Of a stretch of DNA of 64,000 nucleotides, positions 45,475 to 54,160 are shown in pieces. Source of the DNA: an uncultured Aquimarina sp. (lineage in GTDB: Bacteria; Bacteroidota; Bacteroidia; Flavobacteriales; Flavobacteriaceae). A model generated the notes under the pieces. The model ran no database searches, was not told where the DNA came from, and saw only the letters and a program-made list of their open reading frames with translations. The stretch spans positions 372,001-436,000 of the forward strand of contig NZ_CANLOZ010000002.1 in NCBI RefSeq assembly GCF_947492965.1. Reading direction: 5' to 3'. Position numbers and translations under genes: made by a program. Position 1 is the first letter of the stretch. Every line of letters starts with the position of its first letter.

Positions 45475-46861
45475 AATGTGTTACTAATGATATGTTCTCT
45501 AGTTTTAAAATTTCATCAGGAATATTTCTATTAGGAAGTGGTACAGGCTGAAAAATCACTTGAATATCTTTTTTGGAATCAATAGCATCAGCAATTTCTT
45601 TTTCAATTTCAATCTGCAAATGCACACCGTTTTGTAAAAGCACAGAATCTAAATCAAGAATTGGGAGTATCGTAAATGTTCCTGTATACTTACTTTGTTG
45701 TACACCATTTTTATCATATTCAAAAAACACTCTAGCACAATATGGTTGATAGGGTAGTTGTGCCCTTTCAAAATGTAATATTACATGGGTTCTTTCTTTG
45801 TCAACAAATTCTTGATAAATATTGTCTGTATCAGATGTTTTTAGATTCAAAGTAGCAATACAATCTCTTTTAGATTGATTTCTCTTTGGTTTATCAGCTT
45901 CTATAAAAGGATTGCAATAACTTGGATTTAGATTCATATCTGCAAAACGATACCCTAAGGCTTCCGTATCGAGAAGCTCTTTAATTTTAAAGTCAACAGG
46001 TCTTCCATTTCCGTCAGTAGCGAATAATCTTTTTTCTAACCATTCTTCATCAGTTGGCAGTTTATTTTCTGGGTTATAAGCTCTCCAAGCATCCCAGATT
46101 CTATCACAATTTCCGTGGTGAGCATAAAAAATAGGATCAAATCCAGACTCTGTAAATGTGGCCATTTGTCCACCTATCCAATTATGAATATTGTTGTGAA
46201 ATGATTGTTCTGCAATTCCATCTAGTTGGGAATCTCCTCGTTTTTTAATAGCAGGATATCCTCCAAACGTCTTATACTTATCAGCACGAAAAGCAGCTCC
46301 TACATTGATAAAATCTTTAGGGATTTCATCAGTTTCTGAAACTAATCTAGTAATATTATTTAGAGGATTAGATTCATCACCCCAATAATGTTTTGGAATG
46401 TAATTATACTTAGTCCAATCCCAATAATGCAAAGCTAGTTTTGGTTCGCCTACTGCTTTCTGTAGTTTTTGCTCCATTCCCCATAGATATAGTCTATGCC
46501 AAGGCCAAACATACCAGTTATAATGCACTTGATTAGAATACATACTCGTTGCACAAAAAGTAGCGTGTAACATTCCATGGGCTGTCCACCCAAAAGGATC
46601 TAAAGGAGAAACTTCAGAACGATCCTTTAGTATTTTAATGGCATCCTTCAACAACTTAATTTCTGGATCATCAACTGGAATGTCTGCGATATTTCTACGA
46701 GTTACAACAGACGATAAATTTGAGGAGTCTGTTATATTTTTTTTTGTTTTAGGATCAGTATCGCAACTAGTTGAAATAATTGGGATCGCACCAAGAGCTA
46801 AAGTTGATAAGCCCATCTTTTCAAGAAAGGCTCTTCTTGAAGTATTCTCTTTATTTTTCAT
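45461..46861 (-). CDS. Tyrosinase-family (type 3 copper) oxidase
   Basis: A 466-aa exported copper enzyme. A Tat-type leader (SRRAFLEKMGLSTLALG) ends in a lipobox-like TSC (C33). CuA site: GMLHATFC and WPWHRLYLW. CuB site: FHNNIHNWIGG and FYAHHGNCDRIWDAW. The C-terminal about 150 residues form a beta domain as in polyphenol oxidases. It probably oxidises phenols to quinones outside the cytoplasm. It is in one run with an SCO copper chaperone, a pirin and an amidohydrolase. Confidence 0.93.
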   Translation of the reverse strand: MKNKENTSRRAFLEKMGLSTLALGAIPIISTSCDTDPKTKKNITDSSNLSSVVTRRNIADIPVDDPEIKLLKDAIKILKDRSEVSPLDPFGWTAHGMLHATFCATSMYSNQVHYNWYVWPWHRLYLWGMEQKLQKAVGEPKLALHYWDWTKYNYIPKHYWGDESNPLNNITRLVSETDEIPKDFINVGAAFRADKYKTFGGYPAIKKRGDSQLDGIAEQSFHNNIHNWIGGQMATFTESGFDPIFYAHHGNCDRIWDAWRAYNPENKLPTDEEWLEKRLFATDGNGRPVDFKIKELLDTEALGYRFADMNLNPSYCNPFIEADKPKRNQSKRDCIATLNLKTSDTDNIYQEFVDKERTHVILHFERAQLPYQPYCARVFFEYDKNGVQQSKYTGTFTILPILDLDSVLLQNGVHLQIEIEKEIADAIDSKKDIQVIFQPVPLPNRNIPDEILKLENISLVTHYENN

Positions 46862-46880
46862 CAGTTTGGAGGGGTTAAAA

Positions 46881-46907
46881 AAGGCTGTCTTAATAGTAGG
46901 CAGCCTT
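46881..46907 (-). terminator. Intra-operon terminator/attenuator before tyrosinase
   Basis: On the minus strand AAGGCTG ... CAGCCTT (7-bp perfect stem, 13-nt loop) followed by a T run. It lies between the YceI and tyrosinase genes, so it may lower expression of the downstream genes. Confidence 0.6.
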
Positions 46908-46917
46908 TGGGTTATAT

Positions 46918-47445
46918 TTATCCTTGTTTAACGAACTGAGCGTCAATTACCAATGTCACTGTATCAGCCACCACAATACTTCCCGCTTCAGTTACAGCAC
47001 TCCAGGTTAAATTAAAGTCTTTACGGTTGATTTTTCCTCTCATTTCAAAACCAGCTTTGGTTTGACCATAAGGGTCAACGGCTACTCCGTTAAAATCAAC
47101 ATCAAGGGTTACCTCTTTAGTGATATCCCTTATTGTCAAATCACCCACTAAAGTTTCTCCATTGAAAGACTTTGAACTAAAGGTCATTTCAGGATATTCA
47201 GCCGAATTAAAAAAATCGTCCGACTTTAAATGATTATCTCTATCCGTATTTTTAGTGTTAATTGATTCAATTTTTGTAGAAAATTTAAATTCAGCATCAC
47301 TAAAATCTTCCTTATTGGTTTCTATAGAAGCATCATATTCTTCAAAATGACCTTTAACTGTGGAAATCATCATATGTTTTACTTTAAATCCGATTTCAGA
47401 ATGTGCACTATCGATACTCCATTTAGTTTTAACTACTGTTTCCAT
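46918..47445 (-). CDS. YceI-family protein
   Basis: A 175-aa lipocalin-like protein of the YceI family with motifs WSIDSAHSEIGFKVKHMM, HLKSDDFFNSAEYPEMTF and GDLTIRDITKEVTLDV. No signal peptide is seen, so unlike E. coli YceI it is probably cytoplasmic. YceI proteins bind isoprenoid or quinone-like lipids, which would suit a phenol/quinone operon. 25 nt downstream of the amidohydrolase. Confidence 0.93.
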   Translation of the reverse strand: METVVKTKWSIDSAHSEIGFKVKHMMISTVKGHFEEYDASIETNKEDFSDAEFKFSTKIESINTKNTDRDNHLKSDDFFNSAEYPEMTFSSKSFNGETLVGDLTIRDITKEVTLDVDFNGVAVDPYGQTKAGFEMRGKINRKDFNLTWSAVTEAGSIVVADTVTLVIDAQFVKQG

Positions 47446-47470
47446 AATTCATTTTTTTTAATGTTATAAT

Positions 47471-49306
47471 TTATTTTGATTGATAACCACCAAAGTATTT
47501 AACCGGAGACCAGTCTGGTATTACCTCTGGTAATGGCGGATTCATTTCTTTATATTCTTCACTTGCATAAACAATTTTTCCTCCTACCACTGTTACCACT
47601 GATTTTAAAGAGTTAATTTTTTTCTCAGGTACAGTAAAATAATCATCAGAAAGGATTGCAAAATCAGCAAACATCCCGTCTTCCAAAGTCCCTTTTACCG
47701 TTTCTTCATTAGACACCCATGCACTACCTTGAGTATAAAGATGAAGTGCTTCTTCTCGTGTCAATTTATTTTCTTCAGAGGCTAATTGAAAATCCCCTAC
47801 AGTTTTACCAGAAACTAACCAGTACAAGGCAGGCCAAGGATTATAACTAGCTACACGAGTACCATCCGTACCAGCACCTACAGGAAGTCCCATAGCAATC
47901 ATTTTTTTTACGGGAGGAGCTTGTTTAGCTTTTTCCGCACCATATCGCTCTACAAAATATTCTCCAGCATATGCCATACGAGCCTGTATAGCGATTCCTC
48001 CATTTAGCGCTTTGATACGCTTTAAATCTTTTTCCTGTACTGTTTCAGCATGATCAAAAAGCCATCTCTTGGAAGCTAATTTTCCATTCGTTTCCTGATT
48101 AACTTCTTCAAATACATCAAGCATATTAGAGATGGTCTCACCATAGGTAGCATGAATTCTGAAAGGCCATCCATTATCAACATGTAAACGTACTATACGT
48201 TTTAAATCTTTTCGCCATGTTGGTCTATCTCTATTAAGCATTGGTTGTGGAGCAAGAAAGTTCTCAAAATCTCCGGCACTCCAAGCCAAAAACTCTCCAC
48301 CACCTTCCAATTCATATCCATGATCTAAATGGATTTCACCGTTATGACCCACTTCATTGTTTTCCATCCATTCTTGGAATTCTTCATACTCAGAACCCTT
48401 GTTTTGTGGAAATAGATAGTAGGATAATCGAATTGGCATTTCTCCCTTATCTGCAAGAGCTTTTGTTCCTGTATAATCTTTAGGAAATTTATGACCACCA
48501 CCTCCAGCATCTATTCCACTGGTAATACCAAAACTATTTAATTCTCTATAAAACTGCTTAGTACCGTTTTCCATTTCCGCTTGCGTTAAAGGAGGAAGGC
48601 TTCCAATTCTGGCATATAAAATAGAAGGATTAGGTTCAGCTATTAAGACACCAGTCAGTTTACCATCGGGTCCTTTTTCAAATCTAGATCCTTTGGGAGC
48701 TTTAGTATTTTCATCAATACCTAAAACATCCAAACCTGCTTGATTTAAATATCCTTGACTATACAAAAAGAGTACATAAGTAGGAACATCTCCGGTCGCT
48801 TCATTTAATTCTTTCATGGTGAATAGCCGTTTTTCTTCAAACTGAAAAGGACTCCAACCACCTATGACCCGTACCCATTGACCTTTTGGTGTTCGTGCAG
48901 CTTGTTCTTTGAGCATTTCTAAAGCACGTTTTAAGGTTTTCACTCCATCCCAACGTACTTCCGCATTAAAAAACCTGCCTCCTCGAGTAAGATGAAGATG
49001 TGAATCATTTAAACCTGGAATGATAGTTCTTCCATTAGCGTCTATACTTTTGGTATTCGCTCCTTTAAGAGCTAAAACATCAGTTGTGCTTCCAGTTTTG
49101 AGTACTTTACCATCTTTTACTGCAATGGCCTTAGCAAATGAATGATTTTCATCCATCACAGCAATTTTCGCATTAGTAATGATCAAATCTGCTGTTTCTA
49201 TCTGTTCTACAGTTTCTTTTTGTTCTACTTCTTTTTTGGTATCATTATTCTTACATGAAATAAGAAAAAGCAGTACCGCTGTTAATAATAAAAATGTCTT
49301 TTTCAT
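47471..49306 (-). CDS. YtcJ-like metal-dependent amidohydrolase lipoprotein
   Basis: A 611-aa lipoprotein (lipobox LISC, C18). The amidohydrolase core has metal-binding HxH in PGLNDSHLHLTRGG, later His in FRIHATYGE and FDHAETV, and the Asp in GAGTDGTR. The C-terminus returns to a beta sandwich (FADFAILSDDYFTVPEK). This matches the YtcJ branch of long-chain amide/imide hydrolases. Located at the periplasm, substrate unknown. Confidence 0.9.
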   Translation of the reverse strand: MKKTFLLLTAVLLFLISCKNNDTKKEVEQKETVEQIETADLIITNAKIAVMDENHSFAKAIAVKDGKVLKTGSTTDVLALKGANTKSIDANGRTIIPGLNDSHLHLTRGGRFFNAEVRWDGVKTLKRALEMLKEQAARTPKGQWVRVIGGWSPFQFEEKRLFTMKELNEATGDVPTYVLFLYSQGYLNQAGLDVLGIDENTKAPKGSRFEKGPDGKLTGVLIAEPNPSILYARIGSLPPLTQAEMENGTKQFYRELNSFGITSGIDAGGGGHKFPKDYTGTKALADKGEMPIRLSYYLFPQNKGSEYEEFQEWMENNEVGHNGEIHLDHGYELEGGGEFLAWSAGDFENFLAPQPMLNRDRPTWRKDLKRIVRLHVDNGWPFRIHATYGETISNMLDVFEEVNQETNGKLASKRWLFDHAETVQEKDLKRIKALNGGIAIQARMAYAGEYFVERYGAEKAKQAPPVKKMIAMGLPVGAGTDGTRVASYNPWPALYWLVSGKTVGDFQLASEENKLTREEALHLYTQGSAWVSNEETVKGTLEDGMFADFAILSDDYFTVPEKKINSLKSVVTVVGGKIVYASEEYKEMNPPLPEVIPDWSPVKYFGGYQSK

Positions 49307-49319
49307 TTGGTGGAGTTTA

Positions 49320-49349
49320 AAGGCCTTCAGCTAGATTTTTGAAAGCCTT
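49320..49349 (-). terminator. Hairpin between isochorismatase and amidohydrolase genes
   Basis: Arms 49320-49329 and 49340-49349 pair at 9 of 10 positions with a 10-nt loop. The following sequence is only weakly T-rich, so this may be an mRNA-stabilising or attenuating hairpin rather than a true terminator. Confidence 0.4.
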
Positions 49350-49364
49350 GATTAGTTTTATCTT

Positions 49365-50114
49365 CTAGTGTTTAGAAGGATTTTCTTTCATCCAGGTTTG
49401 CATAGTTTTGATATAATCAATTCCTAATCCATACGCACCACCATATCTTTTTGAGATTTTTACTACTTCCAAATATTTATCACTACGAGCCCAATCTCTG
49501 TGAATCTCCAATAAGTACTGAAGAGAGGTAATTGGTTTTACACCAGCTTGGATCATACGTTTTATAGCCATGTCATGTGCTTCTTGTGAAGTTCCTCCAG
49601 AGGCATCTGTAACCACATAAACATCATAACCATCTTCTAAAGCTGAAAGAGATGCAGATAATGTACATACTTCTGTCCAAAGCCCTGCAATTACAAGTTT
49701 TTTCTTTCCAATATCACCAACTGCTTTAACCACTCTTTTGTCTTCCCAAGAATTCATGGTAGTTCTATCTATATAATCTTTTTCATTTGGAAAGTACTCT
49801 CTAATTTCTGGAAACACAGGTCCACTAAAAGATTTTTCAGCCACCGTAGTAACGATAGTTGGCACCTTATATAAGGTTGCTGATGCAGATAGTAATCCAG
49901 TATTATTACGTAATTCTTCGATAGGTTGAGATTCTACTGCAAAGGCCATCTGACTTTCGTGATCAATCAATAGCAAAGTATGATTTGTGGGATTTAATAA
50001 TTCTTTAGACGCATTAGCTGGATCATTATTTGGATTAGGATTGTATTGATCCCATTGCGCAAATGAAACGATGCTTGAAAAAAGTGTTACTGCTGTTAAA
50101 ATTAATTTTCTCAT
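49365..50114 (-). CDS. Exported isochorismatase-family hydrolase (YcaC-like)
   Basis: A 249-aa cysteine hydrolase with a signal peptide (about 1-19, ending VSFAQ). Catalytic features: Asp in LLIDHESQMAF, Lys near VAEKSFSGP, and nucleophile Cys in GLWTEVCTLS. YcaC-like members hydrolyse small amides or related compounds. It shares a transcript with pirin and the amidohydrolase. Confidence 0.9.
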   Translation of the reverse strand: MRKLILTAVTLFSSIVSFAQWDQYNPNPNNDPANASKELLNPTNHTLLLIDHESQMAFAVESQPIEELRNNTGLLSASATLYKVPTIVTTVAEKSFSGPVFPEIREYFPNEKDYIDRTTMNSWEDKRVVKAVGDIGKKKLVIAGLWTEVCTLSASLSALEDGYDVYVVTDASGGTSQEAHDMAIKRMIQAGVKPITSLQYLLEIHRDWARSDKYLEVVKISKRYGGAYGLGIDYIKTMQTWMKENPSKH

Positions 50115-50170
50115 TGTTTTAGATTTGTGTCAATTTTGACTGTTTATTATTCAGTTTTAAATATTAAGTG

Positions 50171-51043
50171 TTAGTGCATTGGTACTTCCATTAGAAGTAA
50201 TTCGCTGTTGCTATCCGCTTTTATATCCAGTTTTTCAATATCCCATATTCCATATCCATCTCTTTTGTCCAATGATTGACCATTGATGTTTACTTTTCCA
50301 TCAAGTACAAAAGCATAGACTCCGTTTTTTTTAGAATCTTTTAAGTTGTATTCCAAATGTTTTTGGTTTTCGAGTGAAGTCATATGAAACCATGCATCTT
50401 GATGGATCCACACTCCAGAATCATCTTGATTAGGTGATAGGATTTGTTGTAGTTTATTTTTTCGATCGTTCGAGTTGAGTGTGATTTGGTCATATCTAGG
50501 TGCGACTCCCTTTTTATTCGGATATATCCAAATCTGTAGAAACTTTACCTGTTTATCAGGATTGTTATTGTATTCTGAATGCATTATGCCAGTGCCAGCA
50601 CTCATCACTTGTATGTCTCCAGATTTTATTACTGCGGTATTTCCCATATCATCTCTATGTAATAAATCTCCTTCTAAGGGGATAGATATTATTTCCATAT
50701 CTCTATGTGGGTGTGTTCCAAAACCCATGCTTTCAGAAACTATATCATCATTGAGTACTCTCAGTACTCCAAAATGCATTCTTTCAGGATTATGATAGTT
50801 TGCAAAACTGAAGGTATGCTTAGACTGCAACCAACCATGATTAGCCTTTCCTCTTGTATCTGCTTTGTGTAATACGCTGTTCATTGTTTTAAATTCTTTG
50901 TTTGGTAAATGGTTATATCCAACATTATCTGGCTCCACGTATTTCTTTTTATCTGTATTTGTCGAGTTTGCTAGAGCAGAAATTCCAACGATTGTCGCTG
51001 CTGATCCAGCTACTGATTTTTTTAAAAATTCTTTACGCTTCAT
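50171..51043 (-). CDS. Pirin-family protein with Tat-like leader
   Basis: A 290-aa double-cupin. The N-terminal cupin has the iron ligands in GTHPHRDMEII and HSEYNN. YhhW/pirin-type proteins act as quercetinase-like dioxygenases. The leader (MKRKEFLKKSVAGSAATIVG) looks like a Tat or lipoprotein-free export signal, unusual for pirins, which are usually cytoplasmic. First gene of the 14-gene run, 33 nt downstream of a sigma-54 promoter. Confidence 0.9.
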   Translation of the reverse strand: MKRKEFLKKSVAGSAATIVGISALANSTNTDKKKYVEPDNVGYNHLPNKEFKTMNSVLHKADTRGKANHGWLQSKHTFSFANYHNPERMHFGVLRVLNDDIVSESMGFGTHPHRDMEIISIPLEGDLLHRDDMGNTAVIKSGDIQVMSAGTGIMHSEYNNNPDKQVKFLQIWIYPNKKGVAPRYDQITLNSNDRKNKLQQILSPNQDDSGVWIHQDAWFHMTSLENQKHLEYNLKDSKKNGVYAFVLDGKVNINGQSLDKRDGYGIWDIEKLDIKADSNSELLLMEVPMH

Positions 51044-51075
51044 TGTTTATGTTGAATTTTATTTGCTAAATAGTA

Positions 51076-51091
51076 AGCCAACGATGTGCCA
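51076..51091 (-). promoter_or_regulatory. Sigma-54 promoter of the pirin-tyrosinase operon
   Basis: On the minus strand TGGCACATCGTTGGCT. It has the -24 GG and -12 GC with the standard 10-bp gap between them, and 5 of 6 further consensus bases of TGGCAC...TTGC. It lies 33 nt before the pirin ATG and faces a divergent sigma-54 activator gene. Confidence 0.8.
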
Positions 51092-51220
51092 TTTAACTAA
51101 CTATATGATATTCAGTATTTTAAAATGTTAATACGTAAATTAATTTTTCCTTTTTTTTAGAATTTTCTACTATTTGAGAAATTTTTAATTATTTTTAACA
51201 TTCATAAACATGAATTAATA

Positions 51221-53338
51221 ATGGTTGCTTTACATCACGAATTATCAATAAAAGAATGGCTAATTGATGCATTACCATATGAAGTAATATGGGCAGATGA
51301 GTCTGGTAAAATAGTATACGCCAATGCTAAGTTTTGCAAGCGTTTAGGCTATAAAAAATCAGAACTAATTAAGCTCTCTATTTATGATCTAAACGTCACA
51401 GTTACTAAAGAAAGTTGGAAAAATCATTGGGAAACGCTTAAAAAAGAAAAAGCACAATATTTCAAGGCGATTCATAAAACTAAATCTGGTAAATTTTACG
51501 ATGCAGAAGTTTTTGCTCAATATTTCTCAAATAATGGAAAAAAGATGATTTGCTCCATTATCAATGATATTACCGAGTCTAGTTTTTATAGAAATTTATT
51601 AAAAGATGCTGAATCTATAGCCAATGTAGGTGGTTGGAAATTTGATTTACAGGATAATTCAATAATAGTAACAGAGGAATCTTTCCGTATTTTAAATACA
51701 AAAGATAAGGAAGCTTTTTTACCAGGTAATGCTGTAAATTTTTTTAATAATAAAGAGAAAGCAAAAAAACTTTTTAGTAATATTTGGAGAAAAGGTCAAG
51801 GGTTTGATGAGATTTTAGAAACCAAAACAACACCATCAAAATTTGTTAGAGTAATTGCAAAACCCATTAAAAAAGGTAATAAGTTATTTAAAATAATTGG
51901 CATATACCAAGATGTAACCGAGCAGCATAAAAAAGAAAATAGGCTTAAGTTTTTTAAGGAAATTATAGATAATGCACAAGATTTGGTCTATGTATATAAT
52001 AGAGAAGGTAAATTACTTCATTATAGTGATACTGTGTCTAAACAACTAGGGTTCAGCAAAAAACAACTTGACAATTTTTCTATTTATGATTTAGATGCAA
52101 ATATTACAAAAGAATGGTGGTATGAACATTTTGATGAATTGAAAGAAAAAAGTTCCATGCATATGGAATGGTTAGTAACCAGAAAGGACGGGACTAAGTT
52201 TCCTGCTGATATTGTTGCTAATCATTTAATATATGAAGGTGAAGATATTAATTGCGCAATAGTTAGGGATATTACCGAACGAAAAATGCGTGATCTAAAA
52301 TTGTTTGAGGCACTGGAAGAAATTAAATCTCTAAAAACTAGACTTGAATATGAAAACGAATATTTACAAGAGGAGATTAAAAGTAAGATAAATGCCGATA
52401 ATATTGTTCATAAGAGTGCTACATATTCTAAAGTATTAGAGCAAGTACATCAAGTAGCCCATACAGATACAACGGTTTTAATAACAGGTGAATCTGGTAC
52501 TGGTAAAGAACTTTTAGCTAGTGCTGTTCATAATAATAGTTCTAGGAAAGAAAGAGCTTTAATCAAAATAAATTGCGCTACTTTACCTAATGAGCTAATT
52601 GAAAGTGAGTTGTTTGGACATAAAAAAGGTGCGTTTACAGGTGCTGTTGATGATAAAATTGGAAAATTTTCATTAGCAGATGGTGGAACTATTTTCTTAG
52701 ATGAGATTGGTGAGTTGCCCATAGATTTACAACCAAAGTTATTAAGAGTACTGCAGGAAGGGGAGTTTGATATGCTTGGAGGAAATAAAACAAAAAGTGT
52801 AGATGTACGTATTGTAGCTGCGACCAATAGAAATTTGGAGGATATGGTTCGAGAAGGAAAATTTCGAGAGGATCTATATTACAGGTTAAATGTTTTCCCC
52901 ATAGAGAATATTCCACTTCGGGCAAGAAAAGAAGATATACCTCCTTTAGCACAATTTTTTCTTGAAAAATACTCGGCAAAAGCGGGTAAGGCGTTCAAAC
53001 GATTGTCTAAAAGAACAATTGAAGCTCTTTTAAATTATAATTTCCCTGGTAATATACGGGAATTAGAAAACCTCATAGAACGTGCTGTAATACTTGAAAG
53101 CGGAACTACATTAAATCCAGGATCTTGGATTCCAAAATCTATTAGCGATATCTCTTCTTCTGATTTTAAGTCTTTTGATGAAATGCAAAAAAATTACATA
53201 ATAGATGTTCTTAATTATACTAACTGGCGAGTTAGTGGTCCTAAAGGTGCAGCGATTATACTAGGCATAAAGGATAAGACACTTTTTGCTAAAATGAAAA
53301 AGCTTGGAATAGAGAAACAGGTAGGATTGAAAAAATAA
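51221..53338 (+). CDS. PAS-domain sigma-54-dependent activator
   Basis: A 705-aa enhancer-binding protein. Three PAS-type domains (about 15-125, 130-240 and 245-360) are followed by an AAA+ domain (about 400-630) with Walker A GESGTGKE, the sigma-54-contacting GAFTGA loop, Walker B GGTIFLDEIGEL and R-finger region RLNVFPIENIPLR. The C-terminal Fis-type HTH ends with GIKDKTLFAKMKKLGI. It is divergent from the 14-gene run and is almost certainly its activator. The PAS domains may sense a small aromatic or redox signal (inference). Confidence 0.95.
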   Translation: MVALHHELSIKEWLIDALPYEVIWADESGKIVYANAKFCKRLGYKKSELIKLSIYDLNVTVTKESWKNHWETLKKEKAQYFKAIHKTKSGKFYDAEVFAQYFSNNGKKMICSIINDITESSFYRNLLKDAESIANVGGWKFDLQDNSIIVTEESFRILNTKDKEAFLPGNAVNFFNNKEKAKKLFSNIWRKGQGFDEILETKTTPSKFVRVIAKPIKKGNKLFKIIGIYQDVTEQHKKENRLKFFKEIIDNAQDLVYVYNREGKLLHYSDTVSKQLGFSKKQLDNFSIYDLDANITKEWWYEHFDELKEKSSMHMEWLVTRKDGTKFPADIVANHLIYEGEDINCAIVRDITERKMRDLKLFEALEEIKSLKTRLEYENEYLQEEIKSKINADNIVHKSATYSKVLEQVHQVAHTDTTVLITGESGTGKELLASAVHNNSSRKERALIKINCATLPNELIESELFGHKKGAFTGAVDDKIGKFSLADGGTIFLDEIGELPIDLQPKLLRVLQEGEFDMLGGNKTKSVDVRIVAATNRNLEDMVREGKFREDLYYRLNVFPIENIPLRARKEDIPPLAQFFLEKYSAKAGKAFKRLSKRTIEALLNYNFPGNIRELENLIERAVILESGTTLNPGSWIPKSISDISSSDFKSFDEMQKNYIIDVLNYTNWRVSGPKGAAIILGIKDKTLFAKMKKLGIEKQVGLKK

Positions 53339-53401
53339 TTGTCTTTTAAAACGATCCTTTTATGATACAATCCTGACAGCTTGGCAGCTGATAAGAATTT
53401 A

Positions 53402-53453
53402 GTCTCATTTACCGTCTTTTTTAGTAGTTTTGTAAAATAACTTTTTATGAGAC
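53402..53453. promoter_or_regulatory. Inverted repeat GTCTCAT...ATGAGAC before the recombinase
   Basis: A perfect 7-bp inverted repeat (53402-53408 and 53447-53453) with a 38-nt gap that contains the -7-like TAGTTTTG (53425-53432). The right arm ends 4 nt before the recombinase ATG. Could be an operator or a res-type crossover region. Confidence 0.4.
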
Positions 53454-53457
53454 GATT

Positions 53458-54018
53458 ATGATAGTTGGATATGCGAGGGTCTCAACTCCCGATCAAAAAT
53501 TAGAATCACAAATCAACTTACTTAAAGAAGCAGGTTGTGAAAAAATCTATACGGATATTGCCAGCGGAGTAAGAGAAGATCGTTCTGGATTAAAAGAGAT
53601 GCTAAAATATCTCAGAAAAGGCGATAAGGTACTTACCTATAAAAATGACCGAATTTTTCGTTCCCTAAAGAACATGATCGATCTTATAGACCAGTTTAAC
53701 GAAAAAGGGGTCCACTTTAAAAGTTTAAGCGAACCAGAATTTGATACCACATCGGCTAATGGAAAATTCTTACTACAAATCTTCGCTGCAGTAGCAGAAT
53801 TTGAACGAAACTTGATAAGTGAACGTACAAAAGTAGGACTCTCTAATGCTCGCAGACGAAAAAAACTTTTGGGTAGGCCCAAAGGTCCAAAAAAGGAAAC
53901 TATCGAAAAATACCAATATGCCAAACACCTCTATGACAATATGAATCTTCCGATAGAACAAGCTTGTAAAAGGGCAGGGGTGAGCAAGGCAACTTTTTAT
54001 AGGGTGGAGAAGAAATAA
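53458..54018 (+). CDS. Serine recombinase (resolvase/invertase family)
   Basis: A 186-aa resolvase. Nucleophile Ser is in GYARVSTPDQ, with conserved Arg in DRIFRSLKNM and the E-helix region AEFERNLISERTK. A C-terminal Hin-type HTH (about 150-186, EQACKRAGVSKATFYRV) binds DNA. Between the sigma-54 regulator and the Detocs-like genes inside the transposon, it could resolve cointegrates made by a replicative Mu-like transposase, as resolvases do in Tn3 and Tn5053-type elements. Confidence 0.93.
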   Translation: MIVGYARVSTPDQKLESQINLLKEAGCEKIYTDIASGVREDRSGLKEMLKYLRKGDKVLTYKNDRIFRSLKNMIDLIDQFNEKGVHFKSLSEPEFDTTSANGKFLLQIFAAVAEFERNLISERTKVGLSNARRRKKLLGRPKGPKKETIEKYQYAKHLYDNMNLPIEQACKRAGVSKATFYRVEKK

Positions 54019-54160
54019 CTTAAAGCGATAAATTAATTTGATCTTATTTATGACCTAAAAACATTGCTTTAATTATGATATAATTTCCCCGTAACAAAAT
54101 AGGCTATTTAGTTTATTTCAATTACATTTAGCTTCCATTTAAAAAATTAAAAGGAAGAAT

